The notes: generated by a model not told the origin, from the letters alone. Shown: positions 11,930 to 23,600, numbered from the stretch's first letter. The stretch: 60,000 bases of DNA from Symbiodinium natans (GCA_905221605.1 CAJNDS010002693.1:30001-90000); one strand, 5' to 3'. Program-made: numbers and translations.

Positions 11930-12432
11930 ATGCCCTACTCAGAACCAGCCAGCAAAACACAAAAATCGACGCAAGCCTCTGAGTGGGGGGTGGGGAGGTG
12001 GAGCTCCTAATCCTGACCCAAAACCCAAAACCCAAAACCCTAAACCCTAAACACTCAACTTTAAACCCTTAACCCTAAAACGCCTAGAAAATCTGGGAAG
12101 GGCCTCTGCTTTGCACCTACTTTTGAAGCAGGAGCTGGGTTTTGAGCCTCAACTGTCCAACAGCAGTTCGACACCATGTCGGGTTCAGGGTAAAAGAGTT
12201 TAGGGCCTCGCCCCCAACACGTCTGAGTGCGCTCACGGCAGTGAGGTCCACTCGAACAGGCCAGCATTTTGCCTGCAAGCTGGCAGAAGTGCTTTCTTGG
12301 CTTTGGGCCCAGGTTCTTGGGCCGGTGTCTTGGCTTGCTGCCAAAGGTTCTCCTCCTAAATCCTGAACCCTGAACCCTAAACCCTAAACCTACGTGGCTC
12401 TTTACCCCAAACCCATGAACCCCAGTCATGTC

Positions 12433-12533
12433 CCCTCCCCCCCCTCGCGCGCCTCCGCCACAGTTGAGTCGACCTGACTTGCCTCGACATCCACCGAGAT
12501 GAGGTCAAAAATGATGTCCACCTGGCCGCGGTT
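12433..12533 (-). CDS. coding-like island, unknown
   Basis: The frame reads GQVDIIFDLISVDVEASQVD then STVAEARE, after a GCGGCCAG acceptor. It is bounded by a TTTAGGG block on one side and a C-run on the other. No family is recognised. Confidence 0.35.
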
Positions 12534-13959
12534 TAGGGTTTAGGGTTTGGTGTTTAGGGTTTAGGGTTTAGGGTTAAGGGTGTAGGGTGTAGGGTTTAGG
12601 GTTTAGGGTTTAGAGTTTGCGAAAGTTACTTGGGCAGTTCTCTAAATGATGCTTTTCAGGCTTTTTGGGGCATGCTTCTCAGTGTTGCAACGTATACGAG
12701 TTGGTGATGCTCAGCAACTGGTACCAGCAACGGCTTAGATTCTTTTCAAAAATGTAAATGTAGGCTTCCGTATCAGCATGTGTGAACCCGAAGCCCCCAC
12801 TCCATTCCTTCACCCCCAGCCCCTCAACCGCTGAACTTCGCTGTCGCAGGCGTCGCCACACGCTCGGGCGCGCAAGATTCATCAGCCTTTCCCCCCTTTA
12901 CTATTCTAATCCAAAAACCTAAATCCCTAAACCCCTTCTCAAGATACGCATCCTCTAGTGCACTCCGAGCACGGTGACACGAAGGCATGTACATGTCGAG
13001 GTGTGCAGCAGCTCCGTGTGTTGACAAGTCCACATGCTGTAAAGTACATCCGGTCAGCTCTCAAAAAAACAAAGGGTCCGTTTTTAGGTACCCTAAATAT
13101 TAGGGGCCGCCTTATGCTAAGGACCCCAAAAGGGACCCCCAATTTAGAGAAATGTCCATCTCGGATTGCTAGACCGGTGCCACACTTGGTAGCCCAGTAA
13201 CCATCTTACAACAAGGGCACCCTTTTCTGGGGTTGGCTATTCTATAAGGGAAGCCAGAACCCAAACAAAGGGCAGAGGGTACCACTGGGCTATAAACCCT
13301 AAACTTTCAACCCTAAACCCTAAACCCTAAACCCTAAACCCTAAACCCTAAACCCTAAACCCTAAACCCTAACCCCTACTAGCCAACAGCTTTTCACTAC
13401 GTGGTGTCTCAGTCTTCGGCCAAGCATGTGTACATCAGCCCTTGGATCTGTGCATTACGACATTCAAGACGTCCTGCAGCTTCCGGTGAATGAGGAGGGT
13501 TTAGGGTTTAGGGTTTAGGGTTTGGGGTTTAGGGTTTAGGGTTTAGGGTTTAGGTTTTAGGGTTAGGGCTTGGGGAGTTTAAGCTTTAGGGTTATAACTT
13601 TTTGAGGTTTAGGCCCTCTCTACCAATCAACCCTGAACCCTAAGACTCAAAATCACTCCCCCACCCCAAAACAGGCCCTTTCACAAAACAAGCACTTTAA
13701 AACACCCTAAACCCTAAACCCTAAACCCTAAACCCTAAACCCTAACCCCTAAACCCTAAACCCAAAACCCTAAACCCTAAACCCTAAACCCAAACCCTAA
13801 ACCCTCAGGCCTAAACCCTAAACCCTAAACCCCAAAACCGAGATGCACCCCCCAAAAACCAGAAACCTGAACCGGAAACCCCGGCCTCCCGGTCCCTTTC
13901 TGAGAGAAGGCCGTGGACAAAGGCCTCCGCTCTTTCAGAAGGAAGCGGCTTAAGGACTC

Positions 13960-14135
13960 TGAGGGTTTAGGGCGTTTAGGGTTGAGGGTTTAGGGGGTTT
14001 ATAGGGAGCTTAGGGAGCTTAGGGAGCTTAGGAAGCTTAGGGGATTGTAGGGAGTTTAGGGAGCTCAGGGAGCTTAGGGAGTGTAGGGAGTTTAGGGAGT
14101 TTAGGGAGTTTAGGGAGTTTAGGGAGTTTAGGCTT
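13960..14135 (+). repeat. GGGAGTTTA-type array
   Basis: The repeat unit is expanded to about 9-10 bases (TTTAGGGAG, with AGCTTAGGG variants), a distinct telomere-like variant. Confidence 0.8.
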
Positions 14136-14170
14136 TCAATTCCAAGGGTTTCAAGGTGCGTCGTGCTCTG

Positions 14171-14424
14171 CTGGGAGGTTCAGGGTACTTAGTAACACAT
14201 TATTGTTTAGGGTTTAGGGTTTAGGGTTTAGGGTTTAGGGTTTAGGGTTTGGGGTTTGGGGTTTAGGGTTTAGGGTTTAGGGTTTAGGGTTTAGGGTTTA
14301 GGGTTTAGGGTTTAGGGTTTAGGGTGATGACCCACATATAAGCCCCCTAAGTACCCTAGTAGGGTTATCATTGGGTGATAAGGACAGCTGTAATTGGGTT
14401 ACCAAGTGCCCTGAACTCCAAATG
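14171..14424. mobile_element. TIR element, family A, interrupted by a telomere-like array
   Basis: The left end CTGGGAGGTTCAGGGTACTTAG at 14171 and right end GGGTTACCAAGTGCCCTGAAC at about 14398-14418 belong to family A. The middle is replaced or expanded by a TTTAGGG array at 14203-14325. Confidence 0.6.
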
Positions 14425-14548
14425 GGTCGATCTTCTCCTCCGAGCACCCACTTGCTTCGTGCACCTAGAATGTCTAAAGTCTACTACAACTTGCTTAACG
14501 GAGCCGCCTCCCCCCCCCCCCCCCCCGCCCCCAAAAAAAATAAAAACA

Positions 14549-14584
<36 letters not shown>

Positions 14585-15240
14585 CAGACATGATTTCTTC
14601 TTCCTTACAATGACGGTACTATGGGGATCATTATCTTGTATCTTTTTGAGGCTCTTAAGCAACTGGTAGACTAGGGCGGCCCTACAAAGAAGTGGGCTCT
14701 GGAACGTAGGGCTGAAATAGGGTTGAAGGTGCAGGGCTCAACTCCAAACGAAGAACTCCAAGACATCGGGTGTTGAGGATTCGGGAATGGATTTGAGAGC
14801 CCCAGCAAGTAGCACAAATGCAATAATACACCCTGGGCGGCTAAATCCCTGCGGCTCAAACCATGTAGGCTTTCGGATTTGAGGTTAAAACCCGTATTTC
14901 CTGGACCCTAAACCCCAACATAAGGTGGGGGGTGCTGCACGGTCTCGAACTTGCGGCTTTTTTTGTCGGTGCAGAATAAACTCGAGGCTTCGTGCTGCAC
15001 CTGGAATCGCAGAAGTGCAAAAGGAACCATGCTGTAGAGAACCGGACACCGTAAAGCCCCTGAAACCCTAAAATCCAAAACCCTAAAACCCAGATGCCCT
15101 AAAACCCTATAACCCTAAACCCTAGACACCTAAAACCTTAACCCTAAACCCAACTACAACCCTAAAAACCCTGCAAAAACCAACAAACCTAAAGCAATTC
15201 AAAGGAAGCTCTGCACTGGGGTGGTTCTCTAATAGGGTCA

Positions 15241-15612
15241 CCCTAAACCCTAAACCCTAAACCCTAAACCCTAAACCCTAAACCCTAAACCCTAAACCCT
15301 AAACCCTAAACCCTAAACCCATTGGAGGCCCTTTTTACAAGGTATACCGCTCCGAGGAGTTCGGGAGGTGCGTGCCTTGGTGTCCTCGCCACCGGCTCCG
15401 AGCATGTTACGCCTGACAGGGTTCAGGGTTCAGGGTTTAGGGTTCAGGGTTTAGGGTTTAGGGTTTAGGGTTTAGGGTTTAGGGTTTAGGGTTTAGGGTT
15501 TAGGGTTTAGGGTTTAGGGTTTAAGGTTTAGGGTTTAGGGTTTAGGGTTTAGAGTTTAGGGCTCAGGGATTAGGGTTTAGGGTTCAGGGTTCAGGGTTCA
15601 GGGTTCAGGGTT
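15241..15612. repeat. opposed CCCTAAA and TTTAGGG arrays
   Basis: CCCTAAA at 15241-15320 and TTTAGGG at 15418-15612 face each other across a 97-bp island. The island's minus strand reads NMLGAGGEDTKARTSRTPRS. Confidence 0.85.
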
Positions 15613-16171
15613 TTGGGCCTGTGGGGCCCGGCAAGGCCCCCACCCCCCCCCCCGCCCCCCCTGTTTATGGGGTTAGGGCAAAAGGTTAGGGTTCGGATTT
15701 GGGTGGTACCCAAAGCCCTAAACTCATTGGAGGCCCTTCTTACAAGGTGCCATACTAGAGGGGCTTTGAAAAGGGACCCTCATAGGCCTTGGAACTTAGG
15801 GCTCAGGGCCTGAGGCTCAAGGCTCTACAACCCCAATGCGGTTTAGGGTTTGGAGCTGAGGGCTTATGAGGGCTTAGGGTTTAGGGTTTAGGGCTTATGA
15901 GGGCTTAGGGTTTAGGGTTTAGGGCTTAGGGCTTAGGGTTTAGGGTTTAGGGTAAGGACATGGCAGCCCGATGCATCCTACAACCCGATGAACATCCGCA
16001 AAAAAACCATAAACCCTGAACCCTAAACCCTAAACCCTAAACCCTGAAACCCTCGGGGCGGCACCCCCAGAGAACGCGCCGACCGCCTTTGCCTGAGTCG
16101 CCTCGACCTCGGAAGATGGGTGCAGGGCTTCGGCTTCCAAACGTTGCGGAACTCAAGAGACAGGGTCTTTG

Positions 16172-16460
16172 ACTAGGGTTTGGGGTTTGGGGTTTGGGGT
16201 TTTGGGGTTTTGGGGTTTTGGGGTTTGGGGTTTGGGGTTTGGGGTTTGGGGTTTGGGGTTTGGGGTTTGGGGTTTGGGGTTTGGGGTTTGGGGCTTGGGG
16301 TTTGGGGTTTGGGGTTTGGGGCTCGGGGTTTGGGGTTTGGGGTTCGGGGTTCGGGGTTCGGGGTTCGGGGTTCGGGGTTCGGGGTTTGGGGTTGGAGTTT
16401 GGGGCTTTAGGCTTTATGGTTTAGGGTTTAGGGTTTAGGGTTTGGGTTTTAGAGTTTAGG
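16172..16460 (+). repeat. TTTGGGG array with TTCGGGG block
   Basis: About 20 TTTGGGG units, then TTCGGGG units (16343-16380), then TTTAGGG. Long open frames here are repeat artefacts (Gly-Phe-Gly-Val-Trp). Confidence 0.95.
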
Positions 16461-16517
16461 GTTTAGGGTCCTGAAGCTACAAGGTTTAGGGTTTCGGGGG
16501 TTTAGGGCATTGAGGCA

Positions 16518-16588
16518 TCGCTAGGGCCCCAGGCCATAGACGTCCACGGCCAGCGTGGACGGCGTGTCTCGGTGCACCTGTGCGCGAC
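16518..16588 (-). CDS. coding-like island, unknown
   Basis: After a TACCCTAG acceptor the frame reads RAQVHRDTPSTLAVDVYGLG and P, then TAG. It could be a terminal exon. No family is recognised. Confidence 0.25.
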
Positions 16589-16959
16589 TAGGGTAACAAG
16601 CTTGAATCGCAGGGTCAGGGTCCAGGGTTCAGGGTTTTGGGTCTATATAGGGTCTAGGGTTTAGGGTTCGGGGTTCAGGCTTTGGGGTTGAGGGTTTCTG
16701 GTTTAGGGGGCCCAAAAGTGAGGCAAGCCGCCAGATCCCCAAGCCCAAAACCCCCGAAGCCCTCTTCGTTTTTCTAGGGCTTAATATTGGGCAACAAGGG
16801 ATTACAGGGCAAGCAGAGTTGAAACAGGGTTTGTCGGGTTTAGGTTTCATAGGCTATAAGGTGTTATACGGTTTATAAGTTAACCAATCAGAAGCCCGCC
16901 CGAAACCAATGAATCAAACCGAACAAACCCCGATCCCCGAAACCCTAAACCATGAACCC

Positions 16960-17345
16960 TAAACCCTAAACCCTACCCGCAAACAGAGAACGCACATACC
17001 GTAAGTTCTTGTGTGTCACAAGCATGATATTGAGCGGGTCGTGTAGGCTGTGGACTGAAACTTGGAGCTTCATGGGACTTAGCAACCCAATTAACCTCCA
17101 AGAACCGTTGTTATTGACCAGCGGGTTTATGAGGCTTGTGGGGATTAGGGCCTGGTTCGTCCTGCCTTTGATTCCCTCCTATACCCACCAACTACAAAGC
17201 CTAAACCCGACAACCAACCCACCTCAGCCTAAACAACACAATAACTCCTGTATATAGCCCTATTTATAACCAGGGTTCCATAGTGCAGCAAAAAGAGAAA
17301 TTTGAAGAAACAAGCAGGCCAAATTGGTGCTCCCCTAAGAGCTAA
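16960..17345. other. unique stretch, no gene recognised
   Basis: Contains only the reduced family-A element at 17061. A frame at 17009-17257 shows no family signature. Confidence 0.5.
17061..17102. mobile_element. TIR element, family A, reduced to its two ends
   Basis: CTTGGAGCTTCATGGGACTTAG runs directly into AACCCAATTAACCTCCAAG, a 42-bp element keeping only the termini. Confidence 0.5.
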
Positions 17346-17545
17346 ACCCTATATAACCCTAAACCCTGAACCCTAAGCCCTAGACCCTAAACCCTAAAAC
17401 TTGAACCCTGAACCCTAAACCCTAAACACTAAACCCTAAACCCTAAACCCTCAACCCTAAAGCCTAAACCCTAAACCCTAAACCCTAAACCCTAAACCCT
17501 AAACCCTAAACCCTAAACCCTAAACCCTAAACCCTAAACCCTATC
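17345..17545 (-). repeat. CCCTAAA array
   Basis: Degenerate at first, then about 12 perfect units at 17460-17545. Confidence 0.9.
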
Positions 17546-17552
17546 CTTCACA

Positions 17553-17633
17553 ACGTAGCCTGCCTCGACCTGCAGCGTGAGCAAGGCGTCGGAAGCCAAG
17601 GTCAGCTGCATAACATGCCTGACATCGGGGCCA
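17553..17633 (-). CDS. coding-like island, unknown
   Basis: The frame reads GPDVRHVMQLTLASDALLTL then QVEAGYVVK. It sits between a G-rich array on the right and a long CCCTAAA array on the left. No family is recognised. Confidence 0.35.
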
Positions 17634-17634
17634 G

Positions 17635-17885
17635 GGTTTAGGGTTTTGCGTTTAGGGTCTCGTGTTAGGGTTTAGGGTTTAGGGTGTGGGGTTCAGGGTT
17701 TAGGGTTTAGGGTTTAGGGTTTGTTTGGCGTTTAGGGTTTAGGGTTTGGGGTTTGGGGTTTAGGGTTTAGGGTTTAGGGTTTAGGGTTTAGGGTTTAGGG
17801 TTTAGGGTTTAGGGTTTAGGGTTTAGGGTTTAGGGTTTAGGGCTTAGGGTTTAGGGTTTAGGGTTTAGGGCTTAGGGTTTAGGGA
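17635..17885 (+). repeat. TTTAGGG array
   Basis: About 30 units, pure in the middle, ending in an A-run. Confidence 0.9.
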
Positions 17886-17889
17886 AAAA

Positions 17890-18555
17890 AGAACAGCATC
17901 CCAAGGGCCTACCGAGCTTAGGTGTGCTGGGGATGAGGCTTTGGGGTTAGGGCTTCGGTAACCCTAAGGCTGCTCGGCCTTATACGCCCACCTCAACCTT
18001 CTCAACCTTCTTTTGATTGGTTACCAAAGATTGTTGATACACAGCAAAGGGTCGAAAACAAGATTCAACCCTCGCCATCTCACTGGCTGCCTGAACACGA
18101 ACACCGAATCGGGTTGTGACCCGCTGCTGTGATCAGGGCTTGGAGATTCAACTTGTTATGATCCTGCCTGCCTGCTTGTGAAGCGGCGCAGGACCCAACC
18201 GCTACACGAGAGCTGTGGGTAAATCCGCGTCTGGGAGAAAAACCCACAGCCTTGACATGCGTGGCGCGGTCCGCTGACCAATGCCCACACAACAGGAGCT
18301 GGTCCAAAAGAGTGCGCACTGCCCGTTGACAGCCTATACAGATACACAGTCAGTCCAGAGTATCGCGCCAGGATCCGCGGGGCAGGGAACCCCCGACCGC
18401 CCTCACCCCCCTGGAAGGATGAGCCGAGACCCGGCCCAGGAGCCGCGGGGCAGGACACCCCCGCTCCCCCTCCTCCACTCTGCGCGAAGGAGCCGGCGCA
18501 CTCTTTCCTCGCGTGATCTCGTCACGAAAACAAGAATGTTATCGGACCAACTTAG
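17890..18555. other. unique stretch, no gene recognised
   Basis: 660 bp of GC-rich unique sequence with overlapping open frames on both strands. No motif or splice signal settles a gene. Confidence 0.5.
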
Positions 18556-18934
18556 CCTTTAGGGTTTAGGGTTTAGGGTTTAGGGTTCAGGGTTCAGGGT
18601 TCAGGGTTCAGGGTTCAGGGTTTATTCAACCGTATGACACCCTAAAAGCCCCTCTAAACCCCTGAACCCTAAACCCTAAACCCTACACCCGAAGCCTTGA
18701 AAGCCCAAGCCACGGCACGCGACACTGAGCCTTACTTGCCCACTCGACCTCGTGAAATCTGGCTCCATGCCCCGCACCGAAGCCCAAAACCCTAGAGGTT
18801 TAGGGTTCAGGGTTCAGGGTTCAGGGTTTAGGGTTTAGGGTTTAGGGTTTAGGGCTTAGGGTTAACGATGAGCCATAAACCATAAACCCCTAGACCCTTA
18901 GACCCTAAACCCTAGACCCCGAGGCCCGGACCCC

Positions 18935-19040
18935 TACTTGGAGGTCCATGGTACTTATGAACCAGTTATGACTGTACTTCTAACTGTACTTGTAACAACA
19001 TTCGGGCAGCTTATAATTGGGTTATAAGTACAGCTATGCT
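18935..19040. mobile_element. TIR element, family A, right end missing
   Basis: The left end TACTTGGAGGTCCATGGTAC is clear, and about 100 bp of family-like interior follows. No right inverted end is found. Confidence 0.5.
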
Positions 19041-19076
19041 CAGTGCCTTTAGGGTGGCGCTTCTGCAGGGTAGGGC

Positions 19077-19129
19077 TTTAAAGCAACAGCAGCGTCTCCA
19101 TTGCCAGACAAACCACCTTGAGCTGCCAT
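19077..19129 (-). CDS. coding-like island with ATG
   Basis: ATG at 19129 (context AACATGG) begins MAAQGGLSGNGDAAVALKPY. It would be a plausible first exon just left of a 200-bp TTTAGGG array. No family is recognised. Confidence 0.3.
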
Positions 19130-19142
19130 GTTCGTTGTTAAA

Positions 19143-19346
19143 AGGGTTTAGGGTTTAGGGTTTAGGGTTTAGGGTTTAGGGTTTAGGGTTTAGGGTGTAG
19201 GGTTTAGGGTTTAGGGTTTAGGGTTTAGGGTTTAGGGTTTAGGGTTTAGGGTTTAGGGTTTAGGGTTTAGGGTTTAGGGTTTAGGGTTTAGGGTTTAGGG
19301 TTTAGGGTTTAGGGTTTAGGGTTTAGGGTTTAGGGTTTAGGGTTTT
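19143..19346 (+). repeat. TTTAGGG array, long and pure
   Basis: About 29 units, with one TGTAGGG. Confidence 0.95.
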
Positions 19347-19572
19347 ACGCCCGCCAGCCACGGGGATCCGGTGCAACTTGGCTTGGATCCGCAAGTAGAA
19401 GAACTACTTACCACCGCACATATTTCCAAGGCAGGCGCGTTTAAGCCCAGTTCTGAATTCTCTCATTCTCTGCGTCTCCCGGCCAGCAGGGTTATCTTTC
19501 CATGTGTACTTGCAGACTGCATGTCAGGGTTAAAGTAGAGGTTTAGGGTCAGGGTCTAGGGTTTAGGGTTCA

Positions 19573-19660
19573 TATCTTCGGTTCGCGCCTCTTGATGGTG
19601 GAGGGCAAGCCGAAGACATCGTGGACGTGGACCTGATACACCAGGGTCGTCGCTGCAGCT
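19573..19660 (-). CDS. coding-like island, unknown
   Basis: The frame reads TTLVYQVHVHDVFGLPSTIK then RREPKI and a stop. The opposite strand is also open. No family is recognised. Confidence 0.25.
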
Positions 19661-20716
19661 CATGAGAACCCACCCCGATTCTTCCGGAATGATCCCCCTA
19701 CGCAACCCTCTCAGGTGTCAATGCTTAGGTGTGTTTTTTTTCGGAGGATGGAGGGGGGGTTAGGGTTTACGGTTTAGGGTTTAGGGCCGTTTAGGGTGTA
19801 GGGCTTAAGGTTTAGGGTTTAGGCTTTTGGTAGCTACGTGCCCTTGGAAAAAGGGGTGGCCGGATTTGCAACAACCACCACAAACATCCCTGAACCCTAC
19901 GCTTTAGACCAAAAGCCACAAACCCTGAATCCCTAAACCCTAAACCCTACAAACCCTAAACTGCAAAAACCCAAGGTTCTGTTTGCGAGGGTCCAAGGAT
20001 TCCGGGAACCAAAGGAGTAGGCCTTGTCATTCGAACGCACTACGACTGAACGTTTCAACCCTAAACCCGAAATCCTCTAAACTCTACGCCCTAAAATTGA
20101 CATCCAAGACCCTAAGCCCCGGATCCGAAATCGCAAGCCAAGGCCTATTTAAGCGCACTCGATTTCATCCCAGAAGCCGAGAAGCTTCTACCAAAAAGAA
20201 CCAGAAGCCTAAGCCAACGTCTGTTTTCGTGTTCTCCCAATGGGTGGTAGTAGCAGTAGAAGTGGTAGGAGTGTTCAAAGAACCCTAAACCCTAAACCCT
20301 AAACCCTAAACCCTGAACAAAGAACTCTAAACCCTACCCCCATCTGCACATCGCTGAACCCTGAAACCTCAGACCCTGACCTTCTAAACCCTGACCTTCT
20401 AAACCCTGACCTCCTAAACCCTAAACCCTAAACCCTAAACCTTAAACCCGAAACCCTGGCGCCTCCCCGTTGCTGGTCGTGAAGGCTCGGCTGGCGAGCC
20501 TTAGGCCACAGGGGGCGGGAGGAGAAGCCTGCTGCACTCGGAACCAAAGTAAATTAGGGTTTAGCGTTTAGGGTTTAGGGTTTAGGGTTTAGGGCTTAGG
20601 GCTTAGGGTTTAGGGTTTAGGGTTTATCTAGTCTAAAGGGACTATGAAGGAATACCAATAGTAACGACTCCGATCAATGGCGTCGCCTTTGCAGAAAGTA
20701 ACCCCCTTTGCTGCCT

Positions 20717-20980
20717 AAAACCCTAAAACCCTAAAACCCTAAAACCCTAAAACCCTAAAACCCTAAAACCCTAAAACCCTAAAACCCTAAAACCCTAAAA
20801 CCCTAAAACCCTAAAACCCTACAACCCTAAAACCCTAAAACCCTAAAACCCTAAAACCCTAAAACCCTAAAACCCTAAAACCCTAAAACCCTAAAACCCT
20901 AAAACCCTAAACCCTAAACCCTGGACCCTAAACCCTGAGCCCTAAGCCCTAAACCCCAAACCCTAACCCACCCTAAACAC
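20717..20980 (-). repeat. CCCTAAAA (8-mer) array
   Basis: About 24 almost perfect 8-base units, then a return to 7-base CCCTAAA. Confidence 0.95.
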
Positions 20981-21278
20981 CTATATCGTTGGGGTGCAAT
21001 GCCTCTCCGGTTGGCAAAGACATCGTGCCATGGGTTGAGAGGTCAGGGTTTGAGGATTCAGGGTTCAGCGATGTGGATTGGGGTTTAGGGTTCGGGGTTC
21101 AGGGTTTTGGGTTTAGGGTTTAAGGTTCAGGGTTCTGGGTTCAGGGTTTAGGGTTTAGGGTTTCGGGTTTCGGGTTTGGGGTTTGGGGTTTGGGGTTTGG
21201 GGTTCAGTCACAACTCTGTCACCACATCGAAGCCCGCCCAAGCATAAACCTTGAACCCCTCCTCTGCATCCCTAAACC

Positions 21279-21427
21279 CTTAGAGTAGTTTCATGGTTCC
21301 TGAGTATGGGCCCTTATAAAAGGGGACCCTTATATGCCCTGTTATGCCCTATACAAAGGGCCCATACATCAGAACCCTTGAAAGGAGGCTGGGGACCATA
21401 TCAAGGGCCCATGAAACTACCCTTAGA
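21279..21427. mobile_element. TIR element, family B (GTAGTTTCATGG)
   Basis: Left end CTTAGAGTAGTTTCATGG, right end GGGCCCATGAAACTACCCTTAG, about 149 bp. It shares GTATGGGCCCTTA and ATGCCC motifs with the 34.85 kb copy. Confidence 0.6.
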
Positions 21428-21951
21428 TAATCCAACTCCTAGCTCCGTGGGCAGCCCGCAAACACAAACCGTCGAGCGGTTAAGGGCTTATGGATTTAGA
21501 GTATAAGGTTTGAGGGTGTAAGGGTTTCAGGGTTGGTTTTGCATGTAAGGGTTACGGTTTCAGGTTGAGGGGATTACGGTTTCAGGTTTAGGGGATGCAG
21601 GTGCGAGTGGGCTCACTACATGATCGAACCCGAATCCAGAAAATCTACAGGTGTAACCTGAAACCTTGAACTACCTCATGTCCGCAACAAAGAGGCTTGT
21701 GTCCAATAAGCCGAATCAGAAACCCAGACTTAAACCCTAAACACCTCGCAATCCCCAAGAAAGTGCCGTAAAGCCAATGAGCCCTACAAGGTCCCCAAAC
21801 CCTAAACCCTAAACCCTAAACCCTAGACCCTAGACCCTAAACCCTAAACCCGTCCCTGCTTGCTTGCCGAATGCAATGCCCAATGCCGAAGCGCTTCTGA
21901 AAAAGAAAACCAGCCACAAACCCTAAGCCAGGCTTCTTCAGCAACCAAGAG

Positions 21952-22390
21952 GGTTTTAGGGTTTAGGGTTTAGGGTTTTTAGGGTTTGGGGTTTAGGGTT
22001 TAGGGTTTAGGGTTTAGGGTTTAGGGTCTAGGGTCTAGGGTTTAGGGTTTAGGGTTTAGGGTTTAGGGTTTAGGGTTTAGGGTTTAGGGTTTAGGGTTTA
22101 GGGTTTAGGGTACTACTGCTGCAGGCGACCTGGTCAGCCCTGAACCCTATGATCCCCTTCGCACTTTTCCTTTCGTTTTGCAGACCTCTGGCTCCAACTC
22201 GGGCAGCTCAAAGGCTAGGGCCCTCCTACCGAAAAGCCTAAGTTTAGGGCTTAAGTTTTAGGGTCTATTAGGATTTAGGGCTTAGGGTCTAAAGGGTTTA
22301 GGGTTTTAGGGTTTAGGGTTTAGGGTTTAGGGTTCAGGGTTTAGGGTTTAGGGTTTAGGGTTCAGGGTTTAGGTTTAGGGTTCAGGGCCT
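21952..22390 (+). repeat. TTTAGGG arrays
   Basis: 21955-22112 and 22290-22390, separated by an island of about 130 bp without a recognised gene. Confidence 0.9.
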
Positions 22391-22509
22391 CAGCCCTAAA
22401 CAGCTGTAGCTTTGTGGGTAAGAGGCGGCTTCTTGGCCGCGGCCTCAACACAGGGAAGGCGTAAGCTCAGAGGGCTGCCACTTGACCGGGGAAAGCCTCG
22501 ACAGGCTAT

Positions 22510-22856
22510 AGGGTTTTATAGGGTTTAGGGTTTAGGGTTAAGGGTGTTAGGTGTTAAGGGTTAAGGGTTAAGGGTTAAGGGTTTAGGGTTTAGGGTTTAG
22601 GGTTTGGGGTTTAGGGTTTGGGGTTTGGGGTTTGGGGTTTGGGGTTTGGGGTTTAGGGTTTGGGGTTTGGGGTTTGGGGTTTGGGGTTTAGGGTTTTTAG
22701 GGTTTAGGGTTTAGGTTTAGGGTTTAGGGTTAGGGTTTAGGGTTTTTAGGGTTTAGGGGTTAGGGTTTAGGGTTAGGGTTTAGGGTTAGGGGTTAGGGTT
22801 TAGGGTTTAGGTTAGGGTTTAGGGTTTAGGGTTTAGGGTTTTAGGGTTTAGGGTTT
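22510..22856 (+). repeat. mixed TTTAGGG/TTTGGGG/TTAGGG array
   Basis: It includes TTAAGGG, TTTGGGG and 6-base TTAGGG units, then leads without a break into the G-rich minisatellite. Confidence 0.9.
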
Positions 22857-23212
22857 GGGGGGGTTTAGGGGGGGTTGGGGGGGTGGGGGTTGGGGGGGTT
22901 GGGGGGGTGGGGGGGGTTGGGGGGTGGGGGGGTTGGGGGGGTTTGGGGGGGTTGGGGGGTGGTTGGGGGGGTTGGGGGGGGGTTGGGGGGTTCGGGGGGT
23001 GGGGGGGTTGGGGGGGTTGGGGGGGTTGGGGGGGTTGGGGGGGTTGGGGGGGTTGGGGGGGGTGGGGGGGTTGGGGGGTTGGGGGGTTTGGGGGGGGGGG
23101 GTTGGGGGGGGGTTGGGGGTTGGGGGGGTTGGGGGGGTTGGGGGGGTTGGGGGGGTTGGGGGGGTTGGGGGGGTTGGGGGGGTTGGGGGGGTTGGGGGGG
23201 TTTGGGGGGTTT
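22857..23212 (+). repeat. GGGGGGTT minisatellite
   Basis: About 40 units of GGGGGGTT (7-9 bases). It gives long spurious Pro-Asn or Gly-rich frames on all strands. Very strong G-quadruplex potential. Confidence 0.95.
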
Positions 23213-23504
23213 AGGGCCCAGAAAATTTGCTGCAACCCCGCAATGTTCTATTCAAGAAGGGAGAGCTATAGAGTTGTGAACCCTAAGCCCCGAAGCCGAA
23301 ACCGCAGCTTGAGGGAGGAGCTGACAGTCCGTTCGTCGCCTCTTCTGGCCTTCAGATTGCTTTCCCTTTGCAGTAGAGGGCTTAGTGTTTAGGGGCATCG
23401 CATGTGCAGAGAACCTCAGACTCAAGCCCTACATGCACTTCTGGTATGCAAGCAGTGGGGAATGGTCTCCGGCATGCTGCACCCTTGGTGGACTCATATT
23501 TGGG

Positions 23505-23556
23505 GTTCCCCCTTTACACTATCAGTCCTTTATCGCGGTTATCATACCCCCCCCCT
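23505..23556. mobile_element. TIR element, family C, left-end fragment
   Basis: GTTCCCCCTTTACACTATCAGTCC matches the left end of family C. A C-run and a CCCTAA block follow instead of the right end. Confidence 0.4.
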
Positions 23557-23600
23557 CCCAACCCCTAAACCCTAACCCCTAACCCCTAAACCCTAAACCC

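Noticed and set aside
16169-16438. Three overlapping frames rich in GFGVWGLGF
   Set aside because: They are frames of the TTTGGGG array; the 7-base unit has no stop in several frames.
22819-23392. Open frames of 119-169 codons (Pro-Asn or Gly-rich) on both strands
   Set aside because: They are translations of the GGGGGGTT minisatellite and are open in nearly every frame.
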